Positions 6,856-13,674 of a DNA stretch of 13,674 nucleotides are shown one piece after another. Each line of letters begins with the position of its first letter. Position 1 is the first letter of the stretch. The DNA comes from Clostridiales bacterium (GTDB taxonomy: Bacteria; Bacillota; Clostridia; Saccharofermentanales; Saccharofermentanaceae). The stretch lies in contig DNAE01000130.1 of NCBI GenBank assembly GCA_003543635.1, positions 1 through 13,674 of the forward strand, in the 5' to 3' direction. The notes under the pieces were generated by a model, which was not told where the DNA came from, searched no databases, and saw nothing but the letters and a program-made list of their open reading frames with translations. The translations under genes were made by a program, and so were the position numbers.

Positions 6856-7056
6856 TTAGGAATTAGCGTCGATCTCGTCAACAACACTCTTGATGGAAGA
6901 GTTGTGGGACTCGATGGAAGAAGCTGCGTTCTTTGCTCTGTTGAGGTATGTACCGATGGACATAACGAGAACAGCTGCAAGGATAACGATGATGGCGATA
7001 ACGAGAACCATCTCAATGAGTGTGAAACCCTTCTTTGTCTTCTGAATCTTCTTCAT
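6856..7056 (-). CDS. Short type IV pilin (66 aa), probable major pilin
   Basis: The precursor has a 10-residue basic leader (MKKIQKTKKG), then the class III cleavage site followed by Phe-Thr-Leu-Ile-Glu and a hydrophobic stretch to about residue 34. The polar, Ser/Asn-rich tail ends in VDEIDANS. After cleavage about 56 residues remain, enough only for the long N-terminal alpha helix. Glu5 is present. Positions 14 and 22 are Val and Met instead of the helix-softening Gly and Pro of most type IVa pilins. Phe1 and Tyr27 are the only aromatics. Length recalls the short PilA-N of Geobacter, but the low aromatic content does not support a conductive role. A full AAGGAGG box lies 8 bases before the ATG, a promoter candidate lies just upstream, and a strong terminator follows. 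That private transcription unit is why I propose it as the abundant subunit. Confidence 0.86.
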   Translation of the reverse strand: MKKIQKTKKGFTLIEMVLVIAIIVILAAVLVMSIGTYLNRAKNAASSIESHNSSIKSVVDEIDANS

Positions 7057-7097
7057 TGTGTTTTCCTCCTTATTGGATTTATTGAGTTTGTAACCTT

Positions 7098-7125
7098 AGT
7101 ATAACATCTATTCTTCGAATTGCAA
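7098..7125 (-). promoter_or_regulatory. Candidate sigma-A promoter for the 66-aa pilin gene
   Basis: On the minus strand, TTGCAA (7120-7125) and TATACT (7098-7103) are separated by 16 bases, within an AT-rich 136-base gap after the pilO-like gene. The gap shows no clear terminator hairpin, so read-through from the assembly genes is also possible. The leader is about 35 bases and contains AAGGAGG. Confidence 0.68.
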
Positions 7126-7192
7126 TACCTTTTTTCATATTTTCGTCACATTTTTTTCGTAATCGTGTACTAAATATGAATAACTGCGATCC

Positions 7193-8236
7193 TTAGTTGG
7201 CTACTGCCTCCGTCTCAGTGGTTCCCTCACCGTCTGCCGGAGTCTCACCGTTCTCACCATCGGCGCCGCCGCCGGCTGTGGGAAGTGAGTCTGCATCAAG
7301 CTCAAGAACTGCAGGAAGTCCGTTCTGCTCAACAAGCTCGGAGAAGATAGCTGCAGAGTAATATGTAGCAAACGGTCTCTCTGTTGTGCCGGCGTCCTCA
7401 TCAGCCATCAAGACATTCAACCAGAGGCTGTTAGCATCGTCAACAATGAAAGGATATCCGATGAATCCGCCATCTGTAGCCACACCCGTATCACCGGTCC
7501 AGTGTGTATAAGGAGCAGATGTGTCAGGCTCGGATACACGGTCGATGAAGCTTGCGGAGAAGAAGTCGATGTCAGCTTCCATGTAAAGGAAACCACCCAT
7601 GGACTCAGTTGAGATCCTGCTGATCTTAACGCTATCGGGTGCGATGGCTTCGATCTGTCTCAGGGACTCCACAAACTGCTCATAACCTGTGATTGCCTGT
7701 GTACCCTTCCAGAACATGCTCTCAATGTTCTCCTGGAAGATATCCTCGTCAACGACACCGTTATCGATGGAGGAGTTTGTAAGGTTGTACTGAGGAACGT
7801 TAAATCCGTCAGTCGTGGAGTACTTAACTGTGATCCTCTTGATCAGGAGAGTATCCTGAGCAACTGTACCGTCAGGCATCTGTACCTTATCTGCCTCGAT
7901 GTCATCGGAAGATACGGCTACAAGGAAAGGACATCCGTTATCTTCGAAGACCTTGAGTACATACTGCTCGATGGACTCAGTCTTGATGTTGGGAATAAAC
8001 TTTGACTCTTCAGCGGAGATATTAGCCTCAACGTTTGCGATCTCCGTTCTCGTTGCAGCATTCTCATCCTTAAGGTCGTTGTAGTACTGAAGCTGCTGCT
8101 CCAGCTGTGCTTTCTGGTCATTGAGCTCCACATTCTTACTCTCGGAACCGCGGATACCGAACATATACAGAAGCAACAGGCCGATCAAAACGACAACTAC
8201 GATAATACCGTATTTTTCTCTAGTACCTAAATTCAT
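7193..8236 (-). CDS. pilO: PilO-like type IV pilus alignment protein, enlarged
   Basis: The protein has 347 residues. A short cytoplasmic start (MNLGTREKYG) leads into one membrane helix at about 9-27, then a coiled-coil-like segment at about 32-77 (repeated Lys/Glu/Gln heptads), then an extracellular domain. This is the bitopic PilO plan: short N terminus, helix, coiled coil, ferredoxin-like domain. PilO pairs with PilN and links PilM to the pilus machine. The protein is much longer than the roughly 200 residues usual for PilO. It carries an extra region around 235-315 and a low-complexity acidic, Gly/Thr-rich tail from about 318 to the end. The start overlaps the pilN-like stop by 4 bases (ATGA) and is preceded by GGGAGGTG. 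The assignment rests mainly on topology and gene order, because sequence conservation is low in this family. Confidence 0.72.
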   Translation of the reverse strand: MNLGTREKYGIIVVVVLIGLLLLYMFGIRGSESKNVELNDQKAQLEQQLQYYNDLKDENAATRTEIANVEANISAEESKFIPNIKTESIEQYVLKVFEDNGCPFLVAVSSDDIEADKVQMPDGTVAQDTLLIKRITVKYSTTDGFNVPQYNLTNSSIDNGVVDEDIFQENIESMFWKGTQAITGYEQFVESLRQIEAIAPDSVKISRISTESMGGFLYMEADIDFFSASFIDRVSEPDTSAPYTHWTGDTGVATDGGFIGYPFIVDDANSLWLNVLMADEDAGTTERPFATYYSAAIFSELVEQNGLPAVLELDADSLPTAGGGADGENGETPADGEGTTETEAVAN

Positions 8237-9174
8237 TTTTCTTCACCTCCCTCTTCTGTCTCCTCAGCTACCTGAGATACCTCATAGTAGAGGGCAATCG
8301 AGGAATCGCCCATTGCCGTACCTGTTACGCTGTCATTAGCGATGATGGCGTTGAGGGTATCATCGGAAACGGGTACCTTATCGATTTCAACAGAGCCGAG
8401 AGTATATACAACACCGTTATACTCGACAGAACCGATCTCAGAGATCTCGAAGGAAGATCCGATCGCATACTCGCTGGTATCGATACCGCCGATAGCGATG
8501 ATCTGACCGTCGATATTTACATACTTAGCAACGGAGATATATGCATCGGACTTGATGTTACCGATGATCTCGAACGAATAGTATGCATCAAGAGGATTTG
8601 TTGTCATCTCTTCAGTGCTGCCGGATGCAACATCATCAAGGTTAACATGCTCGATCCTGATATTAAGAGGATTGTAGAACACGTCAGAATCCTGGAGGAT
8701 GTTGACCATGTTAAGTGCTCCGTAGTATGTGAACGAATAACCGTAGATATCGAACTCAGAACCTGTAAGTTCATAGTCTGATACATAAGAGTCATTGGGG
8801 ATGCTCGTACCAAGGAGATCGATGAGTGCAGTGTCTGCAGGAGACATCATGTCAACCATCTTTCTCATCTCAGTAAGTGCGTAGTAGTACTGATTTCTCT
8901 CGTTGATCTCATTCTGAAGGTTCTGAGATTCAACTTCAAGGTCAGCATATTCAGGCTTGGCAAGCTCCGTCTGAAGATTCTTGATCTCACTTCTGACGCC
9001 CATATTGGAGAATACCCAGTAGAGCCACCAGATAACGAATATTCCGACGAATACCAAACAAACTAATATTACCATGAGAAGGATCTGAGCTGTTTTACGT
9101 GCAGATTCGGTGAATGCTGCAAAGAAGTTCATATCCTTCTTGACAATATCCTTTCCGGAACCGATAAGTGCCAT
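8233..9174 (-). CDS. pilN: PilN-like type IV pilus alignment protein, enlarged
   Basis: The protein has 313 residues, with a cytoplasmic N terminus of about 29 residues and one membrane helix at about 30-53 (ending IWWLYWVF). A coiled coil follows at about 60-108, then an alpha/beta domain to about 205. This matches PilN topology, and the gene lies directly after pilM, where PilN normally is. Typical PilN begins with an INLLP-like peptide that binds a groove of PilM. Here only MNFFAAF at 15-21 could correspond. Residues about 205-313 are an additional segment, ending in a Glu-rich tail, beyond the normal family length of roughly 200 residues. An AAGGAGGG box precedes the ATG. The gene is 18 bases from pilM and overlaps the pilO-like gene by 4 bases. 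The role is likely; the divergence makes the name provisional. Confidence 0.72.
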   Translation of the reverse strand: MALIGSGKDIVKKDMNFFAAFTESARKTAQILLMVILVCLVFVGIFVIWWLYWVFSNMGVRSEIKNLQTELAKPEYADLEVESQNLQNEINERNQYYYALTEMRKMVDMMSPADTALIDLLGTSIPNDSYVSDYELTGSEFDIYGYSFTYYGALNMVNILQDSDVFYNPLNIRIEHVNLDDVASGSTEEMTTNPLDAYYSFEIIGNIKSDAYISVAKYVNIDGQIIAIGGIDTSEYAIGSSFEISEIGSVEYNGVVYTLGSVEIDKVPVSDDTLNAIIANDSVTGTAMGDSSIALYYEVSQVAEETEEGGEEK

Positions 9175-9192
9175 ATATTTAATCCCTCCTTA

Positions 9193-10308
9193 TTATTCTT
9201 CTCGGATCAAAGCGCCGCAGCAGTTGATGAACTGAGGAAGCATGAAATCCTTAGGACCGGAAACGGTGCTGATCGTGTTAAGGACTTCAACCTGTGTACC
9301 CAACTGACGAGACAACTCTTTGTCGATCTTCTTGTAGCCTGCACCGGATCCGTAAAGGAAACATGTGCTGATGCTGTCGATATGGAACTTGGAGATTGCG
9401 AACTGAGCCGTACGGGAAACCGCATCTGTAAGGCTCTTGAAGTAAGCGTTGACGGCACTCTGCAGTGAGGGTGTCTCAGCGACCGTCTCGTGCCAAACAT
9501 CGATATCCTCTACGGGAACGGCGATCTCGGAATCACTCTTTGTGATGTTAAGTCTTCTTGCGAGGGAGGACTGATTGTCTCCGCCGCCCTGAAGCTTACG
9601 AAGGGACTCTGCAACCTGACGGATATTTGCATGACCGAACTGAAGTCTTCTCGTGAGCTTGGGGAAGCCCTTGTCGAGGATCGTGACTGTCGTTGTCTTT
9701 CCGGAGAGCTCGATAAGAAGCAGTGTCGACTGGTTGATATTAACGTTACCGTTGATGATACCGCCGTTGAAAAGCTTTCTTACGGAGTTTGCGTTGCAGT
9801 CCATTGCAACGGGATTAAGATCCATGTTCTTAAGGAAGTCTCTGAACTCGGAGATCGTATCGTTGGGAACGGCCGTAGCTCTGATCAAGAGCTTGTCTGC
9901 ATTTGTCTCTGCATCCTTTGTCTTGCCGTAAACGATGTAATCCACGTTCATGTCCTTGTTGGAACCCTGACCCATGATCTCGTACTTAACCATATCCTTT
10001 AACTGGTCAGCCTTAACCTTGGGAAGTTCGAGGTCCCTCGTGTGCATGAAAGAACCGTCTGTCGTGATAATGCAGTTCTTATTTCTTATATCAAGTCTTG
10101 CCATAGCATGCTTTAATGCCATGACTACACCGAAGTTGTCGGTGATCTGTCCATCTGTGATCGCATCGGACTCAAGGGGAACTATACCGGCCTTCTCAAG
10201 CATTACTACCTGAGTCTTACGATTGTAGTAACCGACAGCGATCTTCAGATCAGAACTGGTCATATCGATTACCAGGCTCTGACTTGCATTTCCAAAACTA
10301 ATTGCCAT
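9193..10308 (-). CDS. pilM: PilM, actin-like type IV pilus assembly protein
   Basis: The protein has 371 residues with the PilM/FtsA-like ASKHA fold signs. The N-terminal phosphate-1-like strand is SLVIDMTSSDLKIAV (11-25). A region around 92-113 (DLELPKVKADQLKDMVKYEI) is typical of PilM, and a second phosphate-loop-like segment, LLLIELSGKTTTVTI, lies at 196-210. The latter has Glu where many relatives have Asp. C-terminal FLYGSGAGYKKIDKELS is the adenosine-binding-like segment. PilM is a cytoplasmic ring protein that binds ATP and the N-terminal tail of PilN, and couples the motor ATPases to the membrane complex. An AAAGGAG box lies before the ATG, and the gene sits between pilC and the pilN-like gene with gaps of 29 and 18 bases. 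Recognition is confident. Confidence 0.88.
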   Translation of the reverse strand: MAISFGNASQSLVIDMTSSDLKIAVGYYNRKTQVVMLEKAGIVPLESDAITDGQITDNFGVVMALKHAMARLDIRNKNCIITTDGSFMHTRDLELPKVKADQLKDMVKYEIMGQGSNKDMNVDYIVYGKTKDAETNADKLLIRATAVPNDTISEFRDFLKNMDLNPVAMDCNANSVRKLFNGGIINGNVNINQSTLLLIELSGKTTTVTILDKGFPKLTRRLQFGHANIRQVAESLRKLQGGGDNQSSLARRLNITKSDSEIAVPVEDIDVWHETVAETPSLQSAVNAYFKSLTDAVSRTAQFAISKFHIDSISTCFLYGSGAGYKKIDKELSRQLGTQVEVLNTISTVSGPKDFMLPQFINCCGALIREE

Positions 10309-10337
10309 TTTATTGTGCTCCTTTCAACTGAATGTCT

Positions 10338-11546
10338 TTATTCGATGAACTGTGCCATTCCGAAGATAGGCATTGCGATTGCGCCGACTACAGTACCGAT
10401 AAGAATAGCCATGATGATGATCATTATAGGCTCGAGAGCCGATGTCATCTTCTGTGTAGCATTGTCTGCCTCATCCTCGAAGAAATCAGCGGCCTTCTCA
10501 AGGATAGTATCCAGAGTACCGGACTCTTCGCCGATGGCAGTCATTGCGTAGATCATGGGCGGGAATTCAGTTATGTTCTTGATTGACTTAGATAAGGTAA
10601 CACCCTTTCTGATCTCGATCCTGGCATCTGCCAGTTTCTTCTCAAGTATTACGTTATCCAAGGAACTTCCTGTGATCTCAACAGCCTGAAGAACGGAGAT
10701 ACCGGACTTCAGAAGTGTGGAGACGGTTCTGCAGAACCTTGCTGAAGCATTCATCTTCGTAGCCTTTCCTACGATGGGGATACGAAGCATCATAAGGTCC
10801 CACTGAGCGTGACCCTTCTCGGAACGCTTCCATGCAGTGAACAGGAAGTAACCGCCGCCTACAACTGCAAGATAGATCCACCAGTAATGAACAAGTGAAT
10901 TAGATACAGCCATAACGCCTTGTGTAAGCTTCGGGAGCTCACCACCCAGGTCATGGATAGTATCGGCGATACCGGGAACAAGGAACGTAAGGAGTCCGAC
11001 CGTGATGGCGACCGTGAGGAAGAAAAGGATCTTAGGATAAACCATCGCTGCGGATACCTTGTTCTTCAACTTGGACTCTTTCTGGAAGTGCTCCGCCAGT
11101 CTGTTCATGATCTCATCAAGTCGACCGGATTCCTCACCGGCGGCGACCATACTGATCATGATCGTGGGAAGAGCTTCCTTCTGATCCCTAAAAGCGTCAG
11201 AAAGTGTACGTCCGGACTGGATAGCCTCGTAGATCTCACCTACGCACTTTCTGGCTCTCTTTGTATCAACCTGCTGATAGAGCATGTCAAGTGATCTTAC
11301 AACAGTGATACCGGCTGACAACAGGGAAGCAAGCTGTCTGGAAATAAGAACGAGCTCCTTCGTGTTCAGCCTCTTGCTTCCAACCTCCATGTTTAAGAGA
11401 CTGGTGCCTTTATCAAGTTCTATGGAAGCAATAAACTTTCCGTCGCCCTTAAGCTTTCTCGTTGCATCCTGCATACTTGCAGCATCGATAACGCCCGTAG
11501 ACCTTTTTCCGGAAGCATCAAGAACTTGATACCTGAAATTTGGCAT
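10338..11546 (-). CDS. pilC: PilC, inner-membrane platform protein (GspF family)
   Basis: The protein has 402 residues, the standard PilC/GspF length. The N terminus MPNFRYQVLDASGKRSTGVI is typical of PilC. Two T2SSF domains follow, at about 66-190 and 268-392, each holding the repeated motif: AAGEESGRLD at 135-144 and AIGEESGTLD at 337-346. Membrane helices lie near 171-193, 221-239 and 373-396, and the C terminus reads MPIFGMAQFIE. PilC is the membrane platform that PilB or PilT turns to add or remove pilin subunits. AGGAGG precedes the ATG by 8 bases. The gene follows pilT after 40 bases and precedes pilM by 29 bases. Confidence 0.94.
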   Translation of the reverse strand: MPNFRYQVLDASGKRSTGVIDAASMQDATRKLKGDGKFIASIELDKGTSLLNMEVGSKRLNTKELVLISRQLASLLSAGITVVRSLDMLYQQVDTKRARKCVGEIYEAIQSGRTLSDAFRDQKEALPTIMISMVAAGEESGRLDEIMNRLAEHFQKESKLKNKVSAAMVYPKILFFLTVAITVGLLTFLVPGIADTIHDLGGELPKLTQGVMAVSNSLVHYWWIYLAVVGGGYFLFTAWKRSEKGHAQWDLMMLRIPIVGKATKMNASARFCRTVSTLLKSGISVLQAVEITGSSLDNVILEKKLADARIEIRKGVTLSKSIKNITEFPPMIYAMTAIGEESGTLDTILEKAADFFEDEADNATQKMTSALEPIMIIIMAILIGTVVGAIAMPIFGMAQFIE

Positions 11547-11586
11547 ATAACAACCCTCCTACTTTATTTTCTATCTGAGTAAAAGA

Positions 11587-12702
11587 TTATTGGAAATCCA
11601 AATCACCGAACAACGGGCTGTTTGCAGGTCCGCCGACGTTGTTGATGTATCTCTTGAGATCATCGGGGAAACGGCATCTCTGAACAGCCGTATCTCTGGA
11701 GATGATCTTACGCTTTACAAGCTCTGCAAGATAGAAATCCAAAGGACACATACCCGACTGAAGGCTTGTTGCGATGGCACTGTCGATCTGGTATGTCTTA
11801 CCCTCACGGATGTTATTCCTGATAGCATCATTTGCGATCATGATCTCGAATGCAGCACATCTTCCTCCGGTGATCTTGGGGACGAGTGTCTGACAGATAA
11901 CCGCAATGAGGATGGATCCGAGCTGAACTCTTACCTGATCCTGCTGATGGGGCGGGAATACGTCGATGATACGGTTGACCGTATCAGAAGCACTTGACGT
12001 ATGGAGTGTGGACATAACAAGGTGTCCTGTCTCGGCTGCGGTAATGGCGGTACTGATAGTATCAAGGTCACGCATCTCACCGACGAGGATAACGTCAGGG
12101 TCTTCACGGAGAGCGGCACGGAGAGCGTTGGCGAAGGAAAGTGTATCCTCGTGAACTTCTCTCTGGTTGATCATTGCCTCACCATGCTCGTGAAGGTACT
12201 CGATGGGCTCCTCAAGAGTAAGGATGTGGCACTTCTTAACGGAATTGATGTGACCTACCATTGCGGCAAGGGTCGTGGACTTACCGGAACCCGTAGGACC
12301 GGTAACAAGGATAAGACCACGGGGTCTTAAAGCAAGCTCCTTGAAGAGAAGGGGCAGACCCAGTCTCTCACAAGTGGGGATCTCGTTGGTGATCGTTCTT
12401 GCTGCAAGAGCATAAGAACCTCTCTGCTTGTAGATGTTGCATCTGAAACGGCTATAGTCGGCAACAACGTAAGAGAAGTCGATCTCACCTCTCTCGGCGA
12501 GATACTGCTGTCTGGACTTATCGATCATAGACTTGCAAAGGAACTCCGTGTCCGTTGCTGTGAGTATCTGATTACTCAGGGGCATGAGCTCACCTGCGAC
12601 TCTGATCATAGGAGGCAGACCAACCGTGATATGGGTATCAGAAGCACCTCTTCTGACAGCCTCGGCAAGTATGGCATCCATTGTCAAACTGAATTCTTCC
12701 AC
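11587..12702 (-). CDS. pilT: PilT, pilus retraction ATPase
   Basis: The protein has 371 residues, slightly longer than the usual 345-360. It shows DTHITVGLPPMIRVAGEL (22-39), the Walker A GPTGSGKST (135-143), an Asp-box region LTLEEPIEYL (161-170), the Walker B DVILVGEMRD (203-212), the His box TGHLVMSTLHT (225-235) and AIRNNIREGK (293-302). The last is the AIRNLIRE motif that distinguishes PilT from PilB. PilT forms a cytoplasmic hexamer and hydrolyses ATP to pull pili in, driving twitching motility or DNA uptake. The start codon is GTG, set by a GGAGG box 7 bases upstream (12710-12714). The gene follows pilB after 18 bases, so the extension and retraction motors are made from the same message. 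Confidence 0.95.
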   Translation of the reverse strand: MEEFSLTMDAILAEAVRRGASDTHITVGLPPMIRVAGELMPLSNQILTATDTEFLCKSMIDKSRQQYLAERGEIDFSYVVADYSRFRCNIYKQRGSYALAARTITNEIPTCERLGLPLLFKELALRPRGLILVTGPTGSGKSTTLAAMVGHINSVKKCHILTLEEPIEYLHEHGEAMINQREVHEDTLSFANALRAALREDPDVILVGEMRDLDTISTAITAAETGHLVMSTLHTSSASDTVNRIIDVFPPHQQDQVRVQLGSILIAVICQTLVPKITGGRCAAFEIMIANDAIRNNIREGKTYQIDSAIATSLQSGMCPLDFYLAELVKRKIISRDTAVQRCRFPDDLKRYINNVGGPANSPLFGDLDFQ

Positions 12703-12709
12703 TTTATTT

Positions 12710-12714
12710 CCTCC
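12710..12714 (-). promoter_or_regulatory. Ribosome binding site deciding the GTG start of pilT
   Basis: An AAAGGAGGAAATAAAGTG arrangement on the minus strand places GGAGG 7 bases before the GTG at 12702. No ATG offers a better-placed start, as the next in-frame Met is residue 8. Confidence 0.75.
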
Positions 12715-12720
12715 TTTATG

Positions 12721-13674
12721 TTAACCATCAACAGAATATGCAACTCTGTTAAGTTCGTCTATTGTTGTGATTCCTTCGAGAACAAGTGCTGCGGCGGAAT
12801 CAACGAGCATCTGGGTTCCTTCCTTGATGGCGAGCTGCTTCATCTCTTCTTCCGAAGCTCTTCTCTCAAGGAGGACCTTCATGCCCTTCGTGATTACAAC
12901 GACTTCGTGGATAGCAATACGTCCCTTGTATCCGCTGCCGTTACAATCGGAACAACCTTCGCCCTTGTAGATCTTCTGACCGGGCTCAAGTTTCAGCTTC
13001 TCGATCTCGAATTCATCGGGATCGTAAGCCTTTCTGCATCCTGTGCAGATCCTTCTGACGAGACGCTGAGCAACAACTCCGACGAGAGCGGAAGAAACCA
13101 TGTAGGGCTCAAGTCCCATATCGATAAGTCTGTTTATCGAGGAAACAGCATCGTTTGTATGGATAGTACTGAAAACAAGGTGTCCCGTGATGGCGGCTCT
13201 CATTGCGATCTCGGCCGTCTCACCGTCACGGATCTCACCGACGAGGATGATATCAGGGTCCTGACGGAGGATGGAACGAAGACCGCTGGCGAATGTCATT
13301 CCGGCCTTTGCGTTAACCTGGACCTGATTGAGTCCGGGGATCCTGATCTCGACAGGATCCTCTACGGTGATGATGTTTGTCTCGGGACTGTTCTTCTCTG
13401 CGAGAAGCGTATAGAGGGTAGTCGTCTTACCGGAACCTGTAGGACCGGAGATAAGGCAGATACCCTGGGGAACTTTGATGATCTTATTGATGAGCTCATT
13501 GTTGTGATCTGAAATACCGAGGTACTTTCTGTTGAGGTTTCCGTCGTTCTTTGCAAGGATACGGATAACCGTCTTCTCACCCCAGATAGTAGGAAGGATG
13601 GATACACGCATGTCGACGGGACTTCCGTTGATCTCCGTCTGGATACGACCGTCCTGAGGGATCCTCTTCTCGGC
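12721..13674 (-). CDS. pilB: PilB, pilus extension ATPase (GspE family), 5' end beyond the window
   Basis: The frame stays open to the window edge, so the Met at 13611 is internal. The 21 residues upstream of it (AEKRIPQDGRIQTEINGSPVD) match the GspE/PilB core. About 317 residues are visible, compared with roughly 560 in complete PilB. Counting from the internal Met, the sequence shows VSILPTIWGEKTVIRIL (3-19), Walker A GPTGSGKT (56-63), Asp-box VEDPVE (83-88), Walker B DIILVGEIRD (120-129), the His box TGHLVFSTIHT (142-152) and a tetracysteine zinc site (Cys189-x2-Cys192 and Cys220-x2-Cys223). The zinc site is a mark of PilB/GspE and is absent from PilT. PilB hydrolyses ATP to power pilin addition at the PilC platform. 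It is the most upstream pilus gene seen; the operon promoter and any N-terminal domain lie outside. Confidence 0.94.
   Translation of the reverse strand, partial: AEKRIPQDGRIQTEINGSPVDMRVSILPTIWGEKTVIRILAKNDGNLNRKYLGISDHNNELINKIIKVPQGICLISGPTGSGKTTTLYTLLAEKNSPETNIITVEDPVEIRIPGLNQVQVNAKAGMTFASGLRSILRQDPDIILVGEIRDGETAEIAMRAAITGHLVFSTIHTNDAVSSINRLIDMGLEPYMVSSALVGVVAQRLVRRICTGCRKAYDPDEFEIEKLKLEPGQKIYKGEGCSDCNGSGYKGRIAIHEVVVITKGMKVLLERRASEEEMKQLAIKEGTQMLVDSAAALVLEGITTIDELNRVAYSVDG

Noticed and set aside
6856..7056. 66-aa pilin as a conductive (e-pilin-like) filament
   Set aside because: Its length is similar to Geobacter PilA, but only Phe1 and Tyr27 are aromatic in the mature protein, so the sequence gives no support for the aromatic packing proposed for conduction.
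7126..7192. Possible terminator after the pilO-like gene
   Set aside because: The stretch is AT-rich and has a run of A/T, but no inverted repeat long enough to form a stable stem was found.
12631..13512. A 293-codon plus-strand open frame opposite pilB
   Set aside because: It lies antisense to a clearly recognised pilB/pilT region, has no family resemblance, is rich in Cys/Ser/Asp as expected from reading conserved codons backwards, and has no ribosome binding site context. It is a shadow frame.
13609..13611. ATG at 13611 as the start of pilB
   Set aside because: The frame upstream of it is open to the edge and encodes conserved PilB residues (RIPQDGRI), so this Met is internal.
1..13674. 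CRISPR arrays, tRNA/rRNA genes, insertion sequences, phage or defence genes
   Set aside because: No spaced repeats, cloverleaf-like sequences, transposase motifs or terminal inverted repeats were seen; the window is filled by ordinary chromosomal operons.

Overview
The window reads as a piece of chromosome from an anaerobic Clostridia-type Firmicute (Lachnospiraceae/Oscillospiraceae-like). The grounds are a type II pantothenate kinase, a HemZ-type radical SAM protein, a type IV pilus cluster with PilM/N/O but no secretin gene in view, AGGAGG-type ribosome binding sites, and tightly packed same-strand operons. The genus cannot be fixed from the sequence alone. Coding density is very high: there is no gene-free stretch over about 170 bp, and no tRNA, rRNA, insertion sequence or CRISPR array was seen.

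Left edge (1-657, + strand): the 3' part of a membrane-anchored family 2 glycosyltransferase. It meets the minus-strand genes tail to tail, with a 35-bp overlap.

Middle (623-5102, all minus strand): a compact five-gene operon, read from right to left. It holds coaW (type II pantothenate kinase), a heparan-glucosaminide-acetyltransferase-like (DUF1624) membrane protein, a DUF3810 membrane protein with an HEIAH zinc-protease motif, hemZ (radical SAM, coproporphyrinogen dehydrogenase family), and a small zinc-ribbon/one-helix membrane protein. The genes overlap or are spaced by a few bases, so co-transcription is likely. A promoter candidate for this unit lies at 5132-5160, and its -35 box runs into the T-tract of the terminator that ends the pilus genes.

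Right (5204-13674, all minus strand): a type IV pilus locus. In transcription order it holds pilB (5' end outside the window), pilT, pilC, pilM, pilN-like, pilO-like, a 66-aa mini-pilin, then a 71-aa mini-pilin and two larger prepilins. PilB and PilT are the extension and retraction ATPases, PilC the inner-membrane platform, and PilM/N/O the alignment complex. The four class III prepilins supply the fibre and its minor subunits. No prepilin peptidase or secretin gene is present here. The 66-aa pilin has its own promoter candidate and is followed directly by a strong hairpin terminator, and the last three prepilins have a second promoter candidate. This layout suggests that the mini-pilin is the abundant subunit.

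The most notable features are the pilin set itself: two helix-only pilins lacking the usual Gly14 and Pro22, and a minor prepilin that ends in a four-cysteine zinc-ribbon-like knuckle. Next come the enlarged and divergent PilN and PilO proteins.
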